Origin: WJMT01 sp964624145
GTDB taxonomy: Bacteria > Acidobacteriota > Aminicenantia > Aminicenantales > Aminicenantaceae
Assembly (NCBI GenBank): GCA_964624145.1
Contig: CAZUXT010000003.1
Span: 124,001-188,000 of the forward strand
Length of the DNA stretch: 64,000 nucleotides
Direction: 5' to 3'
Both the position numbers and the translations under genes were made by a program. Positions 17,120 through 26,700 of this stretch are shown here, piece after piece (positions within the stretch are counted from its first letter, which is position 1; every line of letters begins with the position of its first letter). The notes under the pieces were generated by a model that made no database searches, had not been told where the DNA came from, and saw nothing but the letters and a program-made list of their open reading frames with translations.

Positions 17120-17974
17120 TTATTCCCTGGACAAATATATAAAAGATTCCATATCTGTCTGATCAGGTTCGATTATTTTTATATGGATATGGCCGTTTAA
17201 AGCAGTCAAGTAAATAGAAGCCCCTCCACTTCCTAGCTGAACGTGGATTTCATTCTCTTCCTCTAGTCTATCGGCATCAAATTCAGAGCTAAACTCTCCC
17301 TCCGGACAATAGGCTCTGATGGAAGCGGCCACGCTTTTTTCAAGGAAAAGGATTATATCCCCCTCCTGGACATGTATTGATATGACATCTTCTTCTCTTA
17401 CATCATAAAGACATGCCTGTACCGAACCATTGATGACCGAAGCGTCCAGGGAACCGGAAACATTGTCTATGTCGATATTTCCCTGTTCCAGCTTAACAGA
17501 GACCGAACCATAAATATCAGCGATAAAAATATCCCCGTTTCTTGCTAAAACATCCTGGATGTTTATATGGCGCGGTGTTTTAATATAATAATCAACAACA
17601 GTATCTTCACCCTCTTCCGAAGCTGATTTTGTGTTTATAGAGATATTTTCATCCCCATATCTTTCCAAATCAATCTGGGCAATATCATTCTTTGGCATCA
17701 TAAAACGGACCTGAGCCTCTTCTGACCTGGGTATCATTTTTTCGGCATAGATATCAACCTCATTCCTATCCCATCCCGTGACCTCTATGATTCCATCAAA
17801 ATTCTTTAACGAAACAACTCCGCCCGGAGAAAACCGAATATTCCTGTAATAATCTTCAATAGGCATCAAACCTCTGGGATCGGAATAATCTATGATTCTA
17901 ACGATACATGACGCGCTGAGAACAATCAGTAAAAAAAGAAACAGTGAATAAAGGCAGAATTTTGCAATACTCAT
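17120..17974 (-). CDS. DUF4097-like lipoprotein
   Basis: A 284-aa protein. The N-terminal signal ends LSASC (Cys23), a plausible lipobox. The body is a beta-solenoid-like string typical of DUF4097 / putative adhesin proteins: GVVSLKNFDGIIEVTGWDRNEVDIYAEK, then short turns NGDIFIADIYGSVSVKLEQGN-type repeats and LTALNGHIHIKI near the end. No enzymatic motif is seen. It is likely exported and periplasmic. It is divergent from the purF-like gene. Confidence 0.75.
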   Translation of the reverse strand: MSIAKFCLYSLFLFLLIVLSASCIVRIIDYSDPRGLMPIEDYYRNIRFSPGGVVSLKNFDGIIEVTGWDRNEVDIYAEKMIPRSEEAQVRFMMPKNDIAQIDLERYGDENISINTKSASEEGEDTVVDYYIKTPRHINIQDVLARNGDIFIADIYGSVSVKLEQGNIDIDNVSGSLDASVINGSVQACLYDVREEDVISIHVQEGDIILFLEKSVAASIRAYCPEGEFSSEFDADRLEEENEIHVQLGSGGASIYLTALNGHIHIKIIEPDQTDMESFIYLSRE

Positions 17975-18147
17975 ATCATCCTCCCATTTCTGCTTTTTAT
18001 TATACCCTTTATCAACAAATCAATTCCACTATTAAAGTGAATTCCGCTGTTTATGTATAAATTCTTTTAAATGCCTGCCCTCTTAGTGTAGAATGGATTC
18101 AAAGGAATCACATCAGTTAGGTTATTTTTGAACCAAAGGAGAGTTTT

Positions 18148-19557
18148 ATGGGAGGTTTTTTTGGTATTGTCTCAAAAAAAGACGCCGTCAAAGATTTGTT
18201 TTTCGGCACTGATTATCACTCTCACCTTGGAACGAAAAGAGGCGGCCTTGCAATTAAAAATGAAAAAGGCTTTAGCAAGCGCATTCACAATATAGAAAAC
18301 GCATTATTCAGATCAAAATTTGCCAATGATATCATACATATGTATGGAAATGCAGGAATAGGGGTGATAAGTGATTTCGAAAACCAACCACTGGTTATCC
18401 GTTCACATCTAGGTGACTACGCCATCGTTACCGTCGGAGCAATAAATAATATCGAAGAACTCCTTCATAAAACATTAAAGGACAATAAAATTCATTTTTC
18501 TGAAATCACGAAATGGGGCATAAATCCGACCGAGCTCATTTCCGCTATAATAAATCAGGAAGAATCCTTTGAAGCCGGAATTGAGAAAGTCCATGACTCC
18601 ATAAAAGGGTCCTGTTCCATTTTAATCTTAACAGAAAACGGATTATACGCTGCAAGAGATAAACTCGGCCGGACTCCAATCGTCCTGGGGGAAAAAGAAA
18701 ACAGCTTTGCTGTAACTCTTGAAACATGCTCTTTTGCCAATTTAGGATTCAAAACAACCAAATATCTGGGTCAGGGTGAAATCATATTCCTTAACAAAGA
18801 CGGAGTCGAACAAAAAAAGCCCCCGCAGGACCATATGCAGATATGCGCCTTTCTATGGGTCTATTATGGATATCCTTCATCCTCATATGAAGGCATCAAT
18901 GTGGAATATGTCAGAAACAGATGCGGTGCAAAGCTTGCGGAAAATGACGATGTTCAACCGGATTTTGTTGCGGGAATTCCTGATTCAGGAATCGCTCATG
19001 CACTCGGCTATGCAAACAGAACAGGGATCCCATTCAAAAGACCTTTCGTCAAATACACTCCGACATGGCAGAGAAGTTTTATGCCACAAGAACAGAAAGC
19101 GAGAGACTTGGTCGCAAGAATGAAGCTCATTCCTGTGCATGAAATGATCGAACAAAAAAAACTGCTCTTTTGTGAAGACTCGATAGTCAGGGGAACACAA
19201 TTGAAAGATACCATACAGAGATTATACGAACTTGGAGCTCTGGAAGTGCATATGAGACCAGCCTGCCCTCCTCTTCTCTATAAATGTAAATTTCTGAATT
19301 TCTCCAGGTCCAAGTCAGAATTCGACCTTGCTGCCAGGCTTGCCATAAGCCAGATAGAAGGCAAAAACACCGCTGATATAGGAGAATACACAAAGCAAGG
19401 ATCTGTAAAATACAACCAGATGGTGGAAAAAATAAGACAAAGGCTTAATCTCACTTCCTTGAAATACCAAAAAATGGATGACCTGGTGGATGCCATAGGA
19501 CTGCCAAAAAATAAACTGTGCACCTACTGCTGGGACGGAGTGGAACCGTTCGCTTAA
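18148..19557 (+). CDS. PurF-like amidophosphoribosyltransferase homologue lacking the glutaminase Cys
   Basis: A 469-aa protein in two parts: an Ntn-hydrolase glutaminase-like domain (residues 1 to about 235) and a type I phosphoribosyltransferase domain with PRPP motif LLFCEDSIVRGTQ (near 340-352). True PurF exposes Cys1 (MCGI); here the N-terminus reads MGGFFGIVSKK, so the nucleophile is missing. SHLGTKRGGLAI, GNAGIGVISD and LYAARDKLGRTP are otherwise family-like. It may use free ammonia or have another role. The same MGGFFG start is known to me from homologues annotated as amidophosphoribosyltransferase, so it is a subfamily rather than an error. AAAGGAG precedes the ATG. Confidence 0.85.
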   Translation: MGGFFGIVSKKDAVKDLFFGTDYHSHLGTKRGGLAIKNEKGFSKRIHNIENALFRSKFANDIIHMYGNAGIGVISDFENQPLVIRSHLGDYAIVTVGAINNIEELLHKTLKDNKIHFSEITKWGINPTELISAIINQEESFEAGIEKVHDSIKGSCSILILTENGLYAARDKLGRTPIVLGEKENSFAVTLETCSFANLGFKTTKYLGQGEIIFLNKDGVEQKKPPQDHMQICAFLWVYYGYPSSSYEGINVEYVRNRCGAKLAENDDVQPDFVAGIPDSGIAHALGYANRTGIPFKRPFVKYTPTWQRSFMPQEQKARDLVARMKLIPVHEMIEQKKLLFCEDSIVRGTQLKDTIQRLYELGALEVHMRPACPPLLYKCKFLNFSRSKSEFDLAARLAISQIEGKNTADIGEYTKQGSVKYNQMVEKIRQRLNLTSLKYQKMDDLVDAIGLPKNKLCTYCWDGVEPFA

Positions 19558-20960
19558 CGGCGGCCTGTACTTCCCTTTAACTTAGGTAAAAATCTTTTAC
19601 ATCTGTCTCTGCCATGGGTTTTAGCATAGTACATAGCAATATCCGCAGCCTTTATAAGAGATTCGGGAGAATTTCCATCTTTTGGAAACAGGGAATATCC
19701 ACCGCTTGCTGTGATTTCAATATGAAAACCCTCTATATCAAAAGGCTTCCGCAGTTCTCTTAAAATCTGCTTGGCTTTTTTAGAAACATTTTCTTCATTC
19801 TTTATTTCAGGTAAAATAAGAACATACTCGTCTCCTCCTATCCGCGCAAGAGTGTCCATATCTCTTTTTAGTGAGTTTAATCGAGACCCCACGGCTGTCA
19901 ATAATTTGTCTCCTGAGCTGTGCCCCCTTGTGTCATTCACCCGCTTAAAATTATCCAGGTCAATATAAACAAGAGCAGTCATATACTTATTTCTGCGCGC
20001 CCTTGCCAGCTCTTTTCCCAGAAGGTCATAGAATAAAAGCCTGTTTATTAATCCGGTCAAACGGTCATGTGTGGCTGCATGATAAAGTTGTTTTTCTGCT
20101 AATTTTCTGGGAGTGATATCCCTGGCTACAAAACACAACACTTTCCTGCCGCTGTAAGTAATGATGCTCACACTGATTTCCACATCTACAAGTATGCCAT
20201 TTTTACGCTGAAACTTTCTTTCCCCGATAAAATACGAGTGTTTTTTAAGCACATCTAAAATCTCATGATAAATATCGTCCTGCTCCACAGCTAAAAAGTC
20301 ATGAAGTGTCAAGTCCCTCACTTCATCTCTTGTATATCCCAATAGATTTTGTATGGCTTTGTTTGCTTCTAATATCCTTCTGGTATCAATATCAGCCAGA
20401 AAAACATACTCAGTGCTCTGAGTAAAAATGGCTCTGTACTTTTGTTCGTTCTCGGATAACAGCTCTTCACGCTCTTTGGCCTCTGTTATATTATTGATGC
20501 CCAGGATAAATCCAAAAAACTTCCCACCGGAAGCATCAAATTGGGTGATTTTAGCCTTAAATATCTGTTCTTTTCCTTTGATCTCCATGGAATACTCAAA
20601 AAATGAACTTCTTTTTTTATCCTCAACTTCATTGATTGCTTTCTGTAATTTTGCACTCACTTCCTTAGGAAAAACATCGCTGAAATGCTTTCCTAAGAAT
20701 TGATCAGGAGGCAAAAAAAGGTCAGGTCTGTCACTGCTCTGGTAATACCGGATAAAAGTGCCATCCAGCCCTAAAATAAAAAAAAGTCCGTCTATTGAAT
20801 TGATGATGGAAAGTAAATTTTTTTGTTTTTTTCTTGCAGATTCCAATTCCAGTTTTATCTCTACAAAAGCATCCTCCATTTCTGGTATGCGGTTCCTAAG
20901 TTCTCTGTTTCCCTTTTCTAATTCAGTCTTTGTTTTCTCTCTTTTTTTTTCCATGATCAT
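19554..20960 (-). CDS. PAS-PAS-GGDEF diguanylate cyclase
   Basis: A 468-aa cytosolic protein. An N-terminal coiled coil (about 1-48) is followed by PAS 1 (about 50-165), PAS 2 (YRAIFTQSTEYVFLADIDTRRILEA, about 175-290) and a GGDEF domain (about 300-460). The active site is RIGGDEYVLILPE (GGDEY), and the inhibitory site RxxD (RDMD) sits exactly five residues before it. The enzyme should make c-di-GMP under product feedback. There is no transmembrane segment, so the signal is probably intracellular. The 3' end overlaps the purF-like gene tail-to-tail by 4 bases. Confidence 0.9.
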   Translation of the reverse strand: MIMEKKREKTKTELEKGNRELRNRIPEMEDAFVEIKLELESARKKQKNLLSIINSIDGLFFILGLDGTFIRYYQSSDRPDLFLPPDQFLGKHFSDVFPKEVSAKLQKAINEVEDKKRSSFFEYSMEIKGKEQIFKAKITQFDASGGKFFGFILGINNITEAKEREELLSENEQKYRAIFTQSTEYVFLADIDTRRILEANKAIQNLLGYTRDEVRDLTLHDFLAVEQDDIYHEILDVLKKHSYFIGERKFQRKNGILVDVEISVSIITYSGRKVLCFVARDITPRKLAEKQLYHAATHDRLTGLINRLLFYDLLGKELARARRNKYMTALVYIDLDNFKRVNDTRGHSSGDKLLTAVGSRLNSLKRDMDTLARIGGDEYVLILPEIKNEENVSKKAKQILRELRKPFDIEGFHIEITASGGYSLFPKDGNSPESLIKAADIAMYYAKTHGRDRCKRFLPKLKGSTGRR

Positions 20961-20971
20961 TCAAACCAGTT

Positions 20972-20996
20972 AACCTGGACTTGTGAATAACCCAGG
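20972..20996 (-). repeat. Short dispersed repeat, copy a
   Basis: Minus-strand CCTGGGTTATTCACAAGTCC and the following AGGTT match copies at 23342-23368 (plus) and 42302-42327 (minus), with about 85% agreement. It lies just upstream of the diguanylate cyclase start. A weaker partial match (CCTGGCTTATTCG) is at 22303. Confidence 0.65.
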
Positions 20997-21044
20997 CTGC
21001 TTGTTTTCATTATAATATTAAACGAAGCTGTATTAAAAGACAAT

Positions 21045-22169
21045 TTACTTCTTCCCCGTTTCCAGCCTCTCTCCTACAGGCGGATGAGAATAGAAGAGAA
21101 ATTTTATCCACTTTTCCGGATACGCATTGATAAAATTTCTGTTTGTCAGCCCGGCAAGTGCCTCAATAAATGCTCTTTTATCATTGATTTTTTCAAGGGC
21201 ATATCTGTCTGCCTGCCTTTCATAATATCTGGAGATGGCATTCCCAACAGGGCCAAACAAAAATGTTGATATCACCTCCAGTAAGAGTATAAAAAACGGG
21301 AATAAGGCAAGATTCATCCTGAAACCGCTCATAAAACCAGGAAAAACAAATCTCATGATGCGGTCCAGCAGGAAAAAAACTATGACCTGTTGGAACGTAC
21401 CGGTCATGAGAGACTTCCACATATGTCTGTGTTTGTAATGGCCCACTTCATGAGCCATTATGGATACGATCTCAGGAACGGACATATTATTGATGAGATT
21501 GTCTCCCAGAACAACCCTTCTGGTCTTTCCCAAACCAGCTAAAGAAGCATTTTCTTTTTTAGTCTGCCGGCTCATATCCTCCATAAAAAAGCCGCTGCTT
21601 TTAAGCCCCTCTTTTGACAGTAATTTCTCTAAAGCCCCGGTGAGATTTTTGTTTCTAATGGGAGTGTATTTATTGAACAATGGAAATACCAGAACAGGAA
21701 AAAGAGTGGAGAATACAACACTGATAAGCCCATAGACAAGACCGGCAATCAACCACCAGTATCGAGGAAATTCATCCATTATCAAAAAAAGCAGCCCCAG
21801 TATAATCCACATCATAATAAGTCCTACCAGAAACGATTTTCCCTGCTCTACCAACCAGCTTTTTACAGTTTGATTGGAAAAATTCCACTTGTGTTCGTGT
21901 ACATAACCGCTGTAGTATCCAACAGGAAAGGCCAGCAGAAATATCAGGGATTGGAAACACAAAATATACACACTGAAAGCCAGAATCACAGAACTGTCTT
22001 TATCTATATTGGAAAGCCAGGCACTCAATCCGGAATAATAAAAAGCAAGGACTAAAAAGAGAAGAACAAACATCTTTAGCAAAGCGATAAGCCGCTTTTC
22101 TTTTTCATACTGCCGCGCTTTCTTCTGTATGTCTTTATCTAAGAGGGGATGTATCCTGTATGGGCTCAT
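21045..22169 (-). CDS. M48-family (STE24-like) membrane metalloprotease
   Basis: From the ATG at 22169 the product is 374 aa (an upstream ATG at 22256 would add 29 residues without family similarity). Several hydrophobic segments precede the zinc motif MAHEVGHYKHRH (HExxH). FGPVGNAISRYYERQADRYALE carries the third ligand Glu and the downstream Asp. GLGKTRRVVLGDNLI is also typical of the CAAX-prenyl-protease/STE24 group. In bacteria these enzymes serve membrane protein quality control. It is transcribed on the minus strand and ends about 85 bases before the diguanylate cyclase gene. Confidence 0.9.
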   Translation of the reverse strand: MSPYRIHPLLDKDIQKKARQYEKEKRLIALLKMFVLLFLVLAFYYSGLSAWLSNIDKDSSVILAFSVYILCFQSLIFLLAFPVGYYSGYVHEHKWNFSNQTVKSWLVEQGKSFLVGLIMMWIILGLLFLIMDEFPRYWWLIAGLVYGLISVVFSTLFPVLVFPLFNKYTPIRNKNLTGALEKLLSKEGLKSSGFFMEDMSRQTKKENASLAGLGKTRRVVLGDNLINNMSVPEIVSIMAHEVGHYKHRHMWKSLMTGTFQQVIVFFLLDRIMRFVFPGFMSGFRMNLALFPFFILLLEVISTFLFGPVGNAISRYYERQADRYALEKINDKRAFIEALAGLTNRNFINAYPEKWIKFLFYSHPPVGERLETGKK

Positions 22170-22372
22170 CTCAATAATAAATATTATGGGTGATTTTAAC
22201 CGGACAAGCAAGTTCAAAGAAAATGTGTGTATGGTGTCAATCCCCTTAATGACCAATCTGTTTTCTCTCTGGAGTCTTAATTATAAATAGTGTATGATTA
22301 GCCTGGCTTATTCGTAAAAAACAGGCTATTTGCTTGCTAAATATTAAAGAGTAATATAAAAACAGAAATCAA

Positions 22373-23119
22373 ATGGAATGGGCTCATCTTCTTCTCCTTT
22401 TTATCGTGGGGGCCATTGCTGGGTTCATTAATGTCAATGCGGGCGGAGGATCAAGTCTGACTTTACCAACACTGATATTTATGGGGCTTGATGCTGCTGC
22501 GGCCAATGGAACAAACAGAATCGGACTCATCATCCAAAATATATTCGCTGTATCCTCTTTCAAGAAAAACAAAGTACAAAATTTTAAACAGAGCTCTTTT
22601 TTGGCTATATTCACTCTTCCCGGAGCTGTTATCGGTGCTTTTGCTGCGACTCAAGTGAGCAACCTTCTTTTTCAGAGGATTCTTGGCGGTGTGCTTATTT
22701 TCATAGTCCTCTCCATGTTTCTCAGCCGCTCATATAAAAAAGAAAACAACAAACTTCATATGAAAAAGAGCTGGCTCATTTATCCAGCGTTAATAGGCAT
22801 AGGATTTTATGGAGGATTCCTGCAGGTTGGGGTCGGTTTCCTTTTTATGGCGGCCCTGTATCATCTTTTAAGAGTCAATTTAGTCCGGGTCAATATGCAT
22901 AAGGTCTTTATCATATTAATCTATACCATTCCCGCCTTTGTGATCTTTTTGTGTACTGATAATGTCAATTGGAAATACGGGCTCGTCCTGGCAGCCGGAA
23001 ATGGAATCGGAGGTTGGTGGGGAGCTCATGCGGCTGTTAAAGGAGGAGAAAAGACCATCCGCATCATCCTTGCCATCGCCATCATTATCATGGCTGTCAA
23101 ACTGTTCGGCATCTTTTAG
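22373..23119 (+). CDS. TauE/SafE-family permease
   Basis: A 248-aa membrane protein with about eight hydrophobic segments. The two family half-motifs are visible: GAIAGFINVNAGGGSSLTLP near residue 20 and GFYGGFLQVGVGFLFMAALY near residue 145. The family exports sulfonates, sulfite or related organic anions. The substrate is not predictable here because no sulfur gene is adjacent. A second, distinct member is at 57000-57728. The stop codon touches the start of the repeat region. Confidence 0.88.
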   Translation: MEWAHLLLLFIVGAIAGFINVNAGGGSSLTLPTLIFMGLDAAAANGTNRIGLIIQNIFAVSSFKKNKVQNFKQSSFLAIFTLPGAVIGAFAATQVSNLLFQRILGGVLIFIVLSMFLSRSYKKENNKLHMKKSWLIYPALIGIGFYGGFLQVGVGFLFMAALYHLLRVNLVRVNMHKVFIILIYTIPAFVIFLCTDNVNWKYGLVLAAGNGIGGWWGAHAAVKGGEKTIRIILAIAIIIMAVKLFGIF

Positions 23120-23121
23120 AT

Positions 23122-23344
23122 GAAATTCAGATGTGGCTGGTCGCTCCCGACTTTCATCAGGCAAGCTGGTTCTTCAGCCCGCTGATTTTTCCCAGCGAGT
23201 AAAATCAGCTTATTCCTCGGCTCGCTCCCCTCTGCGAGGAACCATGCCCGCTCACCTCCGGATGACTTCAGAACCAGCCAGCCTGCCTGAAAGCCTGGAT
23301 GAAGCAGAATATCATCTCCATTAAAGGATAAACGTAGTCCTTAA
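23122..23344. repeat. Structured non-coding segment flanking element copy 2
   Basis: This is gene-free. It begins with the family terminal motif (GAAATTCAGATGTGGCTG) in the same orientation as the one at 23383. A long inverted repeat lies inside: CAGGCAAGCTGGTTCT at 23158-23173 against AGAACCAGCCAGCCTGCCTG at 23270-23289. A nested CCTCG...CGAGG hairpin lies near 23216-23240. Bases 23261-23344 are homologous (inverted, about 70% identity) to 3983-4066. Confidence 0.65.
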
Positions 23345-23368
23345 CCTGGTTATTCACGAGTCGAGGTT
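23342..23368 (+). repeat. Short dispersed repeat, copy b
   Basis: TAACCTGGTTATTCACGAGT followed by CGAGGTT. It matches the minus-strand copies near 20972 and 42302. It sits between the 187-bp element and its tail, in a stretch that copy 1 lacks, so it was inserted in copy 2 or deleted from copy 1. Confidence 0.65.
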
Positions 23369-23382
23369 GCAGTAATCTTAAT

Positions 23383-23569
23383 GAAATACAGGTGTGGCTG
23401 AAGTGACATTGAAGATTTAGCCTTCGGATGAGGCTTTTCGAGGGCATCCGGCAAAGCCGGACGCTGAGTATGCCTGTCCCACGGACGGGGGGAGTTACGC
23501 AAGCGCCGAGAAAAACGAAAAAGAATGGCGTTAAAAATCTGAAGGGAGCACAAGCCATATCTGTATTTC
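23383..23569 (-). repeat. 187-bp dispersed non-coding element, copy 2
   Basis: The reverse complement of copy 1 (3796-3982) with 91% identity and no gaps. Terminal repeats GAAATACAGGTGTGGC and GCCATATCTGTATTTC pair with two mismatches. In the internal hairpin, C-G in copy 1 has become T-A, and an A.A mismatch has become C-G. In the terminal repeat a T-A pair has become A-T. The remaining 23570-23726 holds no convincing gene. Confidence 0.85.
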
Positions 23570-23726
23570 ACATCGGCTCGCCTGTAAGGTAAAATATGGT
23601 TGCATAAAATTAAAATCATTACATGAACTAATGGAATAATCATGTTCCTAATAAAGTGACAATGTTAAAAGAGTCGATCATGGTAGAAGTGGATGGAAAC
23701 GCAACCATATTTTATGAAGAACCGGA

Positions 23727-26700
23727 TTAAAAGCCGGGCATGAAAGTAAACTGAAAATATCCGCTTTTTTCATGCCTGTCAAAGGGAGTGACATAAGACA
23801 AACCCAATACAAAATAGCCGAAGAGATTGACTCTAATACCCACTCCCGCACTGGATAAGAACTTTCTTTCTCCCCCTAAAAACCAGGCTCTGCTTGCGCC
23901 TTCTTCCGTCCATGCCACTCCTGAATCAAAAAAGGCAATAAAATCAACTGGAAACAGGCCGTAATACCCCTTTCCGATACCTAGGATTTGAAACAAAGGG
24001 AAACGAAGCTCTGCATTCGCCACTATGATTCTGCATCCGAACAACCGGTTGAAATCAAAAAAATCTCCGTCATCACTGCATTCTTCCGCACTAAAAGACC
24101 CGGCATTGTATCCCCGGATAAACGATTCATAGCCCAAATAAAGAGGATACAGCCTGTAATCTTCGGCTCCCTTACCGTACCTTCCATAATGAAGAAGCCG
24201 GAAAGCAAGCGTAAAGGGCCGGACAGGCATAAAATAGCGCCTGTAATCAGCGATAACACTCACAAAATCAATCGTTCCGTAATAAGGGGAGACCTGGAAC
24301 ACATAATTCTTCCCCAGTATGGGACTTGTGGCTCCAAAATAGGAACTGTCATGGATCAAGGCCATATTAAAATAAGTGAAACTAAGCCCTTCATAAGAAG
24401 GGATTTTATCTTTCTCAAGTCCCAGCTGGTATCCATCAAACGCAGAATAGGTCCAGGTCCATACTTCGCTATCGTAATCAATGAAACGGAACCCGCTTGA
24501 TAATTCGATCCTTGAGAGTTTTGAAAACGGATAATTAGCAAAACCAGTAATCTGGTAGTTGATCTGACGGAAAATATATTCTTTTTCCATTATCACGGGC
24601 TCACCGTTCATCTCTCCGGATTCCAGGGCATAACCGGCTGTAATATAAGGAATCCTCTGTATGATGCCTCCCCAATGCAGCCTTCTGTGGCTGTTCTTGT
24701 AGCCAATGACTCCTGCTGAATCGATCAAGCGGTTGTTCAATTGAATGATTGTGGACAGGCTGTTGTATCCCAACATATCACTGAAAAATAAAGAGACGCC
24801 TCCTCCGGTATAGAGGCCAAACCTGTCAGCTCCTACTGCAATACTCGGCTGGCTGATAAAATCAAGTTTTAATTTGGGATTATAATCGTCTACTGCATAA
24901 TCCGTTTTCTGAGGAAGTCCGAAAAGAGGATTTTTAATGAGATCTATGACTTCTCCTTCCGGTTTTTTCCTTGGGGGGAGCAGAGAGGGTCTCAGGCTTT
25001 CCAGATTCACTATCCTATTTTTATCTGTAAGCAAATCAAATATATTCTTGTAATATATACTGTAAGCTCCTCTGTCATACAAACAACAAGCAACGATTGA
25101 ACGGTCCTGTGATAAGGAGAAGGCCGGGCTCATAGCCGTTACTCCGCTGATTCCGGTATAGACATTTGTCACCTGAGTTATCTTCCTGGATTTTAAATCA
25201 ATAACGTAAATATTATTGATCCCGTTTTGATCCGATAAGAAATAAAGCTTTTCAGAATCTGGTGACCATTGGGGATTCATATTCCTGGCCCCTCTAAACC
25301 CGGTGATTCGAGTGATTTCCCCAGAGAATGGTTTGATAAGAGCCAGTTCAAGGTCCCCTATGTCCAAAACCGACAAATCTGTTGAAAATCTTTCCGTAAC
25401 AAAAGCAATAGACTTCCCATCCGGAGACCAAACGGGCTGAAGGTCTCCATACGGATCATCGGTCAGCCTCTTTAAGGCTTTTCTGTACAAATCATACATA
25501 TATATATCTGTAACTCCCCCTGCCTGGGCTGAAAAGGCAATCCATCTTCCATCCGGAGACCATGTTGGTCCTAATATTTCGTCCAATTCATTGAAAACCA
25601 GCTCTCTTAATTTCCTTCCTGTTTCCGCATGAACAATGCTAATAACCGGTTTTCCGCGGCTTATGGCTCCGAATGCAAAACGTCTTCCCTCAGAATCCCA
25701 GCTTCCTGCAGACCTGATGAATTGAAGGCTTTCAAAATGCGGATTTAAAGCCGTGCTTGTGAGTTTTCTTTTTATTTTACCTGTAGCGACATCAGCCATG
25801 TACAGTTCTATAGAAAACAAATTTTTACTGGACAGATACACCACTTTTGTTCCATCGGGACTGATGGAAGGACTTACATTTAACGTGACTTCTTCACTTC
25901 CTTGAATAACAGGAAATTCGGATTTAAAAGAAGACTGAGTTTTGTCCATTAACGGAATATATGAATCGTTAAGTGCCTTATGCCAGTCTTTGGATAAAGT
26001 CTCTGGGTCAATTTTAAGAGAACCGCTAAGGGCAGCCTGGTAATTTCCAGTACGCGCAGCTGACCTTATTATTCTGGAAACAGCTCTATCCCCCCATCTT
26101 CCAGTTATGTAAGCCCATAATGACTGCCCGTATCTGTAAGGGAAAAATCTTCGATCCCTCAGCTTTTCTATAGAGGGAAGCTGACCTTTTTTCACAGCAT
26201 CTCTCATCCACATGGAGGTATTCGGATCAACAGGCCCTACAGAGAGATATTCAGCCATGCCTTCTATCAGCCATAAGGGAAGATTGAACATAGGAGAAAC
26301 CATCCTGGCATAAGAAGAATCTCCAAGAGATGTTATGTCAAACTGAAAAGCATGGACAAGTTCATGGCCGATCACATGATCCGTTTCTGACAGGGTTGCT
26401 CCCAACGGGAGGATAATCCTTCTTTTAAGGATCTCTGTAACTCCCCCTGTTCCTTCACCTATTTCCCCGGAAATTGTGGTGGTCTGCTGGAAATGGGTGG
26501 AACTGGCATAAAGTATGAGAGGCTGTCTCCCTTCAAGGTCATGACGGAGTAAACGAGAGTATCTTGCATACCAACGCTCTGCCATTCTTGCCGCCTGAAG
26601 AGCGGCTTCTTCCATTTCAGGATAGAAATAAACATCAAAATGCTCTGTCTCCATTGCCTTAAAATCAAATGTCCTGTACTGGATTTTATTTCGGCCGTAA

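Noticed and set aside
23662..23730. 22-codon frame beginning MLKESIMVEVDGNATIFYEE
   Set aside because: Too short, with no ribosome site, and it runs into the end of the minus-strand gene. It may be a decayed gene start, but this cannot be supported.
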